NCBI GenBank assembly: GCA_049999725.1
Contig: JBNGIS010009447.1
Coordinates: 1 to 27,475, forward strand
DNA: 27,475 nt
Direction: 5' to 3'
Source: Haplomitrium mnioides
Taxonomy: Eukaryota; Marchantiophyta; Haplomitriopsida; Calobryales
Shown: one piece after another, positions 19,300-27,475 of the stretch
Layout: every line of letters begins with the position of its first letter
Numbering within the stretch: position 1 is the first letter of the stretch
Position numbers and translations under genes: made by a program
Notes under the pieces: model-generated
Seen by the model: only the letters and a program-made list of their open reading frames with translations
Database searches by the model: none
What the model was told of the DNA's origin: nothing

Positions 19300-20160
19300 C
19301 CTTACAACAATCGGTTTGGACATCAAGAACAGAACTCTAATGCTTATTATGCTCCACAACAGCCTCAGTATACGCAACCATAGCATTACCTATGTTATCC
19401 ACATAACCAACATGCTCCTCAACAACACCAATGTGGGTACAATCAAACAAACCACCAACAAGCTCCGCATTATCAGGAACCGCAATATCAACCCACACAG
19501 CAATATCAATCAGCCTCACAACAAACTCAGAATTTTGGAATAGGGTATGCCCTTCCGCCACTGCATATTACGTATTACCAAGCCCAGCCCAATCAAATTT
19601 TGGCAGTTCAGCCAGCTCAGCAATTGGCCTTGGTGTTTGACCCTCAACCTCAGCTATTGGGTGCCCCTCAAGCCACTCCAGTTCTCCCTCTCCTTGCTAC
19701 TTCAAATGCTAGTCCACCACAAAATGTCCAGCAAGTTTAGGTGGTCCCCGTAAATAATACCTTGCTATCTGGGGCCCAATTAGCCACACCTGCTGCACCT
19801 CTTCATCGTGAGGAACCTTGTGTAGTAGCAGCCCTTCCTTTGGCTGCCTCACCAACACGAGCACCAAAGCTTACATTTTCCACCAATCTGGCCATACCCA
19901 ATGCTCGTGCTAATCTCCCTTATAGGATTTCGGCGCACACTCTAGTGGATCCTATTCCTTCTCCTCATGTTCCACTCGACTAGATTATTCCCTCTATTAG
20001 TCCAGACCAGAACGCTCCATCTACAGCTCAGCCTCTCCCTCCCAAGAAGATTGTCAAAGGGATTCTCATGAGGCGTCATAAGTGCAAGGCTCTTCCCTTG
20101 TCCATGCAGAACATTGCACCATATGATATATTTGCAGATGTTGCTCAACAGTAGGCCCAC
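19300..20160 (+). pseudogene. Gln/Pro-rich gag-protease linker
   Basis: The frame of the second knuckle goes on through a Gln-, Tyr-, Asn- and Pro-rich tract (about 19300-19740) and then a Pro/Ala-rich tract. The only breaks are TAG stops at 19381, 19738, 19981 and 20152. The absence of shifts over about 860 bases indicates a once continuous polyprotein. I recognise no enzymatic motif here. Confidence 0.6.
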
Positions 20161-20877
20161 ATGTCCATTGGCCAGCTTTTATACCTCTATGCGCCCTCTC
20201 GCAATTCCCTTCGATCCGCTCTGGTCATGCCTCGGAAGAACGCCCAAGCAATCTGTTTAGTGAAGGCCAGCAAGCCCAAGGCAGCTAGATGCTGGATACC
20301 TTTAACGCTTCCAATCGAGGGTCCTTTTTCTTCTTCTTCTCCTTCCATTCCTCTCAATCTGGTTTTAGATCCTCCTCCAATGGCAGAGCTGCCTCCTGAC
20401 AAAAATGCCTTATCCATTGTCCACATGGTCTCCTTATATGACCTAGGGACACCATCCACTGCCATCCTCATAGATGGTGTAATGATTCCAGCAGCACATT
20501 TGGACACTGGTTCTGCGGTTAACATCATGACAAAGCATACCATGAGCTCTATTAGATATTCAACCAGTGTCTTACAGAAAACTTCCATGGTTCTTCGTCT
20601 TGCAGATGGCAATGATGTTCTGCCCCTTGAAGTTCTCAGAAATGTGCCCACTCTCTTTGCATATCAGGAATACTTAGTCCATTATTTGGTCCTACGCATA
20701 ATGCAAAGAAAACAATATCCCTTACTCTTTGGGCGTCTATGGCTTAAACAAAGCCATGCACAATTGGATTTTGCGGATGGAACGTTGACCATCAAACCTC
20801 CAAGACAGAGAGTGGTTCTCTCAATGTATACACATGCCTCTTCTCCATCCCCTCAATCTCTAGAGAAGCAATTATAG
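20161..20877 (+). pseudogene. Gypsy aspartic protease domain
   Basis: The catalytic motif is present as AAHLDTGSAVNIMTKHTM at about 20497-20550, with the active-site triplet DTG. The later PLLFGRLWLKQSHAQLDF (about 20728-20781) fits the conserved G(R/D).WL region of the fold. The enzyme would cut the polyprotein as a dimer. The frame ends at TAG 20875, and the pol frame continues one register over from about 20879, so a single shift separates them. The domain itself has no internal stop. Confidence 0.8.
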
Positions 20878-20878
20878 A

Positions 20879-21905
20879 TTTATCTCTAGTGGATACAACC
20901 TCTCGATTCTTGGTTCCAGAAACTGAAAATAATACTTTTGATCCTTTTGGCAATCTCTTTCTCACATGCAATTTTCTAGAAGTGTAGTTCAAAGACTTAC
21001 CAGTTCTCCTAGTAGAATACAAAATTCTAAAAGTCTATGACGGAATTTCTAAGGCCCAAAAACCGGCCTTCTTACAACTTATCCATAAATACATTGATGT
21101 TTTTGCTTGGGAGTATGATGAGATGACAGGAATCCCAGCCTCTGTATACTAGTATCATATTAGGCTTTGACCGGATGCTCACCCTATACAAAAACGTCCG
21201 TACATGCTCAATCTTAAATACATCGAACTCGTTAAAAAAGACATCACAAAAATGCTACATGCATGCATCATATCCCACGCAAGCCTCACAGATTGGGTTT
21301 CACCCATTGTGGTTTTTCCCAAACCTGATGGATCAGTAAGAGTATGTGGTGATTTCAAGACACTTAATGCTGCAACTATTCCGGAACACTTCCCTATTCC
21401 TTTTATCAACACAATTCTGGATAATGTGGCTGGAAAACAGTCTTATAGTTTTTTGGATGGTTTTTTTGAATATAATCAAATCGAAATCCATCCGGATTCC
21501 AGACATCTTACCACTGTCACTACGCCTTGGAGGTGTTACTCGTACAACAAATTGGTCTTTGGCCTTTGCAATGCTCCAAGCGCATTCTAGAGGATCATGC
21601 TCATGGCATTTGAGTCCTTTCTCCAAGGACCAGACAAGTGTCTAGAGATTTTCTTGGATGATTTCACGGTGTACAGCACCACATGCCAGCATCTTGCCAA
21701 ACTGGAACTTGCCTTCACTTGTTGCCGCACATATAGCATTTCTTTAAATCCGAAGAAGTGTAAGTTCCTCACGTCAGCAGGTGTGCTTCTAGGGCATATC
21801 ATCTCAGAAAAAGGTCTACATCCAGATCCAGCAAAGGTGAGCATTATCCTCACACTTCCCCCGCCGACCATAGTCAAGTAGCTACAATATTTTCTGGGAA
21901 AATAG
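20879..21905 (+). pseudogene. Gypsy reverse transcriptase domain
   Basis: Upstream is HKYIDVFAWEYDEMTGI, the connection seen before RT in plant gypsy elements. RT motifs in order: PIVVFPKPDGSVRVCGDFKT (21305-21362), FLDGFFEYNQIEI (catalytic Asp), FGLCNAPSAF, and IFLDDFTVYS, the YxDD box in the form FLDD with both Asp retained (about 21651-21680), then NPKKCKFL and LGHIISEKGL. Breaks are TAG at 20985, 21150, 21588, 21879 and 21903, and TGA at 21168. At 21588 the family has Gln (AF-Q-R) and at 21168 Arg, so those stops match single C-to-T changes. No shift is seen within the domain. Confidence 0.9.
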
Positions 21906-22577
21906 GTTTATTACAGACGCTATTGCTTGAACTATGCTAAGATCGCTGCTCCTCTATATCAGCTGACAAGGCATATAGTTCCCTTTGTCTGGACTGAGGA
22001 CTGCAAGCAAGCATTTCAAGCCTTAAAAGATGTCTTAGCTTCTTTGCCCTTTCTAGCTCCTATTGACTGGTCTCTTCCTTTTCTAGTGATGGTGGACACT
22101 TCTTCTACTGCCATGGGCGTAGTACTGGCCCAAATTCAAGAGAGTAAAGAATGTCCTATTTATTATGTTGGACGTTAACTCAGCTTGGTTGAGAGAAATT
22201 ACAATGTCACTGAGCAAGAGGCCCTTTGACTCATCTATGAAGTCCAAAAATTTCAACATTACCTTCTGGGCTATCCTTTCACTTTTATCGTAGATCATGA
22301 CTCTTTAAAGTATATCATTAACAAGCATGATCTTACTAGCCACCTCGCTCAATGGGTTCTTCTTCTTTAGGAGTTTAATTTCCAACTCCAAGTTTGACTA
22401 GGAACCAAGCATAGGAACTGTGATCTCTCATCCCGAGTGCTTAGAATTCCTGAACCCAACTCCTTGGATGATACTTTTCCAGACTTGTGGGTTTCCCACA
22501 TATCTACCTTGCTCAATACAGAGGTTAGCCTTGATCCGTCGTACAAGCAATTGGTTGCCAACCCTTAGTACAGTCAT
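21906..22577 (+). pseudogene. Gypsy RNase H domain and connection
   Basis: The frame of RT continues. FVWTEDCKQAFQALKD precedes the RNase H fold; LPFLVMVDTSSTAMGVVLAQ carries the first catalytic Asp, NYNVTEQEAL the Glu and FIVDHDSLKYI a further Asp. The domain degrades the RNA strand during cDNA synthesis. Stops are TAA 22176, TGA 22227, TAG 22368, TGA 22395 and TAG 22566. At 22368 and 22395 relatives have Gln (LLLQEF) and Arg, again one transition away. Confidence 0.85.
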
Positions 22578-23817
22578 ATGATTTCCTACCTCACAAGTGG
22601 CCCTCTTCCTTCGCATCTCAAGTCTGATCAGCGGCAAGCCTTCACCAGATTGGCTGCCTCTTACACTATTCTTTCCAGTATTCTCTATAGAATGGGTGTA
22701 GATAGCATCTTGAGAAGATGTCTCATACCACTACAGACCACGCAGGTTCTCCACGGTTGCCACACCTCTGTGTGGGGAGGATATTTTCCAAACAAGACCA
22801 CCGCCAAAAAAAGTACTTTGCTCTGGTTATTGGTGGCCTATCTTTTTTGCAGATTCCCACACATTTGCTCGCACTTGTGATGCTTGCCAGAAAATAGGAA
22901 AGCCTACACATAATCTAGAGATGTCTTTAGTGTCTATCTTACCCCTATCTACTTTTGAAAAATGGGGACTGGACTTCATCGGTCCCATTACCCCACCTTC
23001 TTGCGTAAGACGAAGCCAGTACATACTGGCAGCTACTGATTATGTTACCAAGTGGGCGGAAGCTATCGCGCTTCTTGCCGATAATGCGATATGAGTTGCT
23101 TCATTCCTCTATTCTCAAGTTTTAACCAGATATGGTTGTCCTCTAGAGGTGGTTAGTGATCGTGACACTCATTTTCTGAATGAGGTCATTGAAGCCTTCA
23201 CATCTTTGTACTCCATCCGCCATTGCACATCTGTGCCATACCATCCTCAAGCAAATGGCCAAGTAGAGAGTACCAACAAAATTTTGAAAGCCATACTAAC
23301 CAAAACTGTCTCACATCACAAATCTGATTGGGATGAACATTTACCTGCGGCCTTATGAGCCTATCGCTCCATGACCAAGGTAGCTACAGGTTTTACACCA
23401 TTCCACCTTGTCTATGGGCAAGAGGCCTTGCTGTCCATTGAAATACAGGTCCATTCCTTGTGGGTTGCCATTTTCAATCGATTAAGACTCTTAGAGTCCT
23501 TGCAACACATACTTGCAACCTTAGAACAATTACAAGAGGATAGGATTTAGGCCTCAGATCTATGCTTTTCCCATCAGCACCGCATCAAGCTTACCTATGA
23601 TAAAACAATCACAATGCGCACATTTGTGACCAATGACCTAATTCTGGTTCTCGACATGAGATTCTTGCATTTTGCCCCCAAGTTTACTACACACTGGTCT
23701 CGCCCTTACAGGGTGACAGCTGTCCATTCCCATGGCTATCTCAGCCTTTCCACATTAGATGGTATAGTCTTTGCTACCCATGTAAATCCCAATCATGTTA
23801 AGCTCTATTGTGTCTGA
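22578..23817 (+). pseudogene. Gypsy integrase, no chromodomain
   Basis: The zinc-finger region reads LHGCHTSVWGGYFPNKTTAKK up to a run of A at about 22806, where a one-base shift occurs, then CDACQKIGKP. The second His of the HHCC finger is Tyr (GGYF for GGHF), one C-to-T change. The catalytic triad is kept: Asp in ILAATDYVTKWAEA, Asp in VVSDRDTHF and Glu in YHPQANGQVESTNKIL. The C-terminal part ends HWSRPYRV ... ATHVNPNHVKLYCV with TGA at 23815, a natural end without chromodomain. Internal stops are TGA 23092, TGA 23356 (Trp in relatives, W-AYR) and TAG 23548. Confidence 0.9.
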
Positions 23818-24001
23818 GTTGTATTGTTTGGCGGTGTCTGTGGAGTACCTTGCTCTTTGTTCGTCAGTTTTTTTTTTCTTCCTAGTGTTTTGTTCCTTGC
23901 CACCATGCCACGACCCATCTTTGGGAATTCTAGAGCAGCCAAGCAATATTCTTTGCACATGACGCTCAGGATTGAACCGAAAGATCTATTAAGGTCCAGG
24001 A
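23818..24001 (+). other. Gypsy 3' untranslated stretch before LTR
   Basis: This is the 184-base gap between the integrase stop and the 3' LTR. It holds a T run (about 23869-23880). The sequence just before the LTR, AAGGTCCAGGA, is only weakly purine-rich, so a clear polypurine tract is not seen. Confidence 0.5.
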
Positions 24002-24386
24002 TGGAAGATAAAGACGCACACAAGAAGAGGCAAAGGAGGAAGAAAAGCGAGAAAAAGGAAGAAAGAAAGCAAGCAAATGGCAGAAATGGCGAACAACAGA
24101 CACTGTCCAAACAGAAGGACGGAAGACTTCTCAAAGACTCAATTAAAAGACTTTTATAAGATTTAGTTAGAAAACTTTTTATTATATTTAAAGTAGAAAA
24201 GCTCTTTAGGATCTAGAAATGTGACCATAGGAATAGCACAAGTCTTTGAAAATTACAAGTACCAATCAGGTCAAGAAATGGATCAACAACAACAACAATA
24301 GCTTGAACAACCCAAAATGGAATAAAATGGAGGAACATCACTACGGCAGGAAGAAAAGAAAAGAATGCACCATTTGTATGTGAAGG

Positions 24387-24430
<44 letters not shown>

Positions 24431-26475
24431 TGTAAAATTGTGCAAGTACATGTTTTGTGTTTTGGAGTATATGGAGAATTTGTTTGGGTTAGTAGAGAAG
24501 AGAAAAATATTAATTAACTAATATTAAACCTAAGCAACCATCCAAGCTGAGGAGACAAGATGAGAAAATAGGTTTAAATGAATGGAGCAGATTGACTCAA
24601 TCTAAGGGCAAAAATTGAAAGGGAACTACTCCCACGTGTGGAAGTTAGGGCCACCTTAAGAAAGAGAGGAAAATCAAATTTTTCCCTCTCTCCGTCTACG
24701 TTTTACCTTTTGCTCGTTGGAACTGGCGCCGCATGGGGGATAGTGTTTCTTGGAATTCATGGGAGAAGGAGACGATCGTGTGTCGTTCAAAGAGGGGAAT
24801 ATAGGAATCGACAAGGGTGAATAATGTGTTGAAGAATGATGCACCTGAGTTCTTGGAAACGATAGCCGAGCACTGGCATCAAGTTGCATGGGCTGAAGAC
24901 AAATACAAGGGAGGGACATAAGAGCTTAACACAAAGCCATGAGCTAGTATACGATCTGAAAGGCATCCACAAATGGGGAGATGAAGAGCAATCCCATTGT
25001 CAACTGCTTAAGGCAAAAATAAGGCCAAAGTCATTCACCTATTGGTTGTATTTAAAGAGCAATCCAGAAATTCACAAGGAGGGACATTTGATTTGCATCA
25101 CAACAATCTACTTGATTACTTTGGAAATTCAAGGAGAAGGAAAGGAATCAATCAAAAATGAATATAGCACGAAATAAAAAGCAGCTTTTAGCCAAGGTGC
25201 AAGCGTATGGTGGTTCGGATCCAAGAAGGAACCAGTCTTGAAGTTAAGCACCAGATTTGAGAGTGAACATATGCGTGAGGGATGCTTGACAAAGGAAGAG
25301 AGGAAATGATGGATCAAGGGCGGTATTTGTGTCAACCTTGAAAGGAATTTTTGATCCCACTATTCAAGAGAATTCGTGAGCCACAGAATGAAAGTGGAGG
25401 TGGATCCCCGCTAAGAGATGGGAAGAAGGATGGGGACCAAGCTCTTCATCCACGTTGCAGTACACCTGAACGTTGACTCACCATGCCTTGAAGTGATTGA
25501 CATTGAAGTGAGAAGGGTCATAGTTCCAACCCGCAGCAGAATCTTCCTCTCATAGTTGGACGGCGATATTGCATCAAAGGACGAAGCATGATCGCCAAAA
25601 AGCTATGAGGAGGGAGAAGAAATTACAATCCAGCAATGGCGGCATGTACGGGAATGTTGTTGTGGTACTGCCATGGTGGAGGCAATGTCAGTCTTGGATG
25701 TTGATAGCAGAATTGTAGGAAGGAGCCAAGGAGGTGGTCAAGATACAACAAAACAAGAGCAAGCGTAGTGGAAATCCTTGATGGGGGATAGCTTCATCAC
25801 GGAGATATGACAATCGCGGAGGTATGCGTGAATCGCGTAGAAATCAAGGCCGGATGTAGTCCTTGGCAATCCTAGAACATGAATCAATCAAGGGGGGAAG
25901 CGGTAGATACATATCTACATAGCGATGCCAAGGTTGAAGGAGGTGCTTCTGATTTGAGGTTAAGCAAGTTTCAGGCCCCATGGAAGGATTGAGAAGGAGG
26001 AAAAGAGGCATTGCCTTACCTGCAAGAAGGTGCCACTATCACCGGTGACGTTTCTAATTTTTCTTAGCAAAGAGTGACGAGTAGGGAAGTAGAGGGGAAT
26101 AACGTTCGAGGGAGGAAAATGCACTGAAGAATACAAACATCAAGCTAGACCTTTTCTATTCAAGTGTGGAATTTGTTGGTTTGCTTGAAGCTATGGTCGT
26201 GCCAGATGGTTGGTTCAATTTTAAGCCAAGTCGTCGAAATGAGAGATTGGAGAACGCTGCAACATACTCCTTGGCTAGCATCTAAGATGGCACCATGCTG
26301 GATACCCAATGCCTAGCGAGAGCAACCCCGCGTACTTCTTGTAGATATACTACAAAGATAGTTCCTCTCTCGCGACATACAGAGGAGTGGGATTTAATGA
26401 AAAGGTGGTAGGTAGCTAGTAGGGGATAACGAAAAATTGGAACATTTGAAAATTGTGGGTGTTGTGGAAGGACGT
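24002..26475 (+). repeat. 3' LTR, interrupted at its 3' side
   Basis: It matches 13368-15859 along its length, from TGGAAGATAAAG to GTTGTGGAAGGACGTG, with scattered substitutions, a longer TG tract and small indels. It stops matching exactly where a TG-initial sequence (TGGGAGCATAG) begins. The missing part should correspond to 15860-17315 and lie beyond the window. Confidence 0.85.
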
Positions 26476-27475
26476 GTGGGAGCATAGTTCCTGACAAAAA
26501 GTCAGAAACAACTCAGAGGAGGTCTCTTCTGAGCAGTGGAGTAAGAAGGAAATGGTAAAGCTTTAAGTTTTGGATTAATGAGTGTAGAATTGTAAGATGT
26601 AAGGATTAGAGGAATAGTTTTGATATCATTGGCCAAGGAGAGAGGGCTAAATGATGAAGAAGTGATGTTCTTTTTAGTGGGGAAAAGAAAAAGTTGTAAA
26701 AGTAATCTAGTTGTTGAGGGCTAGTTAGACCCTATCAAGCTACATGTGTGTTGATGGACAGCTTGCCCAGGAGCCAGTGAAGTGCATTGGAGGACAAGTT
26801 GCCCTGCTGTTATGGTAGAGTATAAGTGGTGGCCTTATACCCTGTGGGAATGCCTCTTGAAGGTAAGTAAGTGCAAATTGTTTATATAGGACTTCTGAGT
26901 CATGAGAGAAAACTTATGGGATAGAGGGCAGGTCTCTGCTGCGACCACCCAGGAAGAAGCTGTGATCCGCGAAGGAGGGATCGACTGTGGTGTTTGAGGA
27001 ATTGGTGTGAAGAAAATCTATGTGAAGAATTAATGTGGAGTTCGCGAGGAAGAAATGGGGAGGATCGATTTGTAAGAAGGCTCCTCTGTGATATGTCGGA
27101 TTGACAAGATTGACTGGTAGGAAGAAGAGATTTTCTTCTCTGAGGAAGAAATGTGAAGAATGATGGGATTTGTATACGAATGAAGAGGAAGGCTGCGATC
27201 ATCGAAAAGGATGCTACAAAGTGAAGGCTGCAGACTGCGCTGAAAGCTCTTGCGATGGAGAAGAAGATCCTGTCTTGTCAGTGGAAGAAGAATTTCGAAT
27301 ATGAATGTAAGGAGATATTTGTGTGAAGATGAAATCTGCGATGAAGGAGCGATGACTTGGCTATGGTATCTGCGCGTGGAAATGAATAAGAAAGATTGAA
27401 GAGAGGGATTCGATCGCGGAGAATCTGAAGAATCCGAAGAAGAATCTGAAGAGTCCGTTGTCCGCGAGGAGTCCG
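26476..27475 (+). mobile_element. Start of a second LTR element inserted in the 3' LTR
   Basis: The break in LTR homology falls at TGGGAGCATAG, which begins with the TG expected of an LTR. The bases before it are GGACGTG, so ACGTG (or a nearby 5-mer) may be the target-site duplication. A TATA-like TTTATATAGG at 26881-26890 would suit an LTR promoter on the plus strand. From about 26900 the sequence is purine-rich (GAAGAAG-type words); serine-rich frames on the minus strand are shadows of that. Lineage cannot be told, since no coding domain is reached. Confidence 0.5.
26881..26890 (+). promoter_or_regulatory. TATA box of the inserted LTR
   Basis: TTTATATAGG lies about 405 bases into the inserted element, a usual place for the U3 promoter. 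The start of transcription is not visible from sequence alone. Confidence 0.4.

Larger units (their letters stand above)
13368..27475 (+). mobile_element. Ty3/gypsy LTR retrotransposon, decayed, runs off window
   Basis: Direct repeats of about 2.5 kb (13368-15859 and 24002-26475) bracket gag, protease, reverse transcriptase, RNase H and integrase in that order. The order RT, RNase H, integrase is that of Ty3/gypsy (Metaviridae). No chromodomain is seen at the integrase end, so it is not a chromovirus. The 5' LTR probably extends to 17315. The element entered a palindromic minisatellite; the bases before 13368 are CCAAGA, part of which should recur after the 3' LTR outside the window. A hand comparison of 120 bases (near 15300 and 25920) gave about 8% LTR difference, so the insertion is old. 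All domains carry stops. Confidence 0.85.

Noticed and set aside
20187-20651. Minus-strand 154-residue frame opposite the protease
   Set aside because: It is the antisense shadow of the protease domain, whose DTG motif and fold motifs are on the plus strand.
17852-23817. Programmed stop readthrough or TAG recoding in gag-pol
   Set aside because: There are more than twenty stops, of two types, spread over all domains including conserved catalytic regions; decay explains this better than recoding.
26900-27202. Minus-strand 100-residue Ser-rich frame
   Set aside because: It mirrors GA-rich DNA of the inserted LTR element; there is no domain signature.
1-27475. tRNA or rRNA genes
   Set aside because: I looked for tRNA-like B-box words and rRNA-like stretches by eye and saw none that I could support; a covariance-model scan would be decisive.

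Overview
The window looks like nuclear DNA of a land plant: spliceosomal introns, AT-rich intergenic DNA, microsatellites, and a large, decayed Ty3/gypsy LTR retrotransposon with plant-type gag-pol. I cannot name the species. The accessory gene families (a DUF7869-like protein and a bacterial-style DNA methyltransferase) hint at a non-angiosperm such as a fern, lycophyte, bryophyte or gymnosperm, but this is inference only.

Layout. (1) 1-4222: a scrapheap of repeats and short gene fragments. A FAX3-like (Tmemb_14) piece, an M16 metallopeptidase (insulysin/nardilysin-like) piece and a UPF1 helicase piece lie within about 1.2 kb with no introns, followed by unassigned coding-like scraps and a sequence ending at 4222 that matches the terminus of the large LTR further right. 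(2) 4246-7157, minus strand: a broken DUF7869-like gene. (3) 7728-10670, plus strand: a decayed multi-exon gene with a ParB-like N-terminal part (GGNH motif). (4) 11480-12773, minus strand: the C-terminal part of the same gene family, a beta-class DNA N4/N6 methyltransferase domain with a clean intron and a poly(A) signal. The two copies share one linker exon, so the ancestral gene can be inferred to be ParB-like domain, linker, methyltransferase. In both copies the intron just before the linker exon is filled with a 24-bp palindromic minisatellite (clusters at 8061-8539, 10206-10510, 11086-11312 and 12893-13345).

(5) 13368-27475: a Ty3/gypsy element inserted into the last minisatellite cluster, cutting the minus-strand methyltransferase copy from its upstream exons. 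It has an unusually long 5' LTR (13368-17315), a primer-binding-site candidate at 17317, gag with two zinc knuckles, protease, reverse transcriptase, RNase H and integrase, then a 3' LTR starting at 24002. At 26475/26476 the 3' LTR is interrupted by the start of another LTR element (TGGGAGCATAG...) that runs off the window.

Reading the layers: a methyltransferase gene family duplicated in inverted orientation, the gypsy element then landed in one copy, and a younger LTR element landed in the gypsy 3' LTR. The in-frame stops in the gypsy polyprotein are almost all TAG or TGA, the pattern expected from deamination of methylated CAG and CGA, so the locus has probably been heavily silenced. No intact protein-coding gene is visible; all gene calls below are fragments or pseudogenes.
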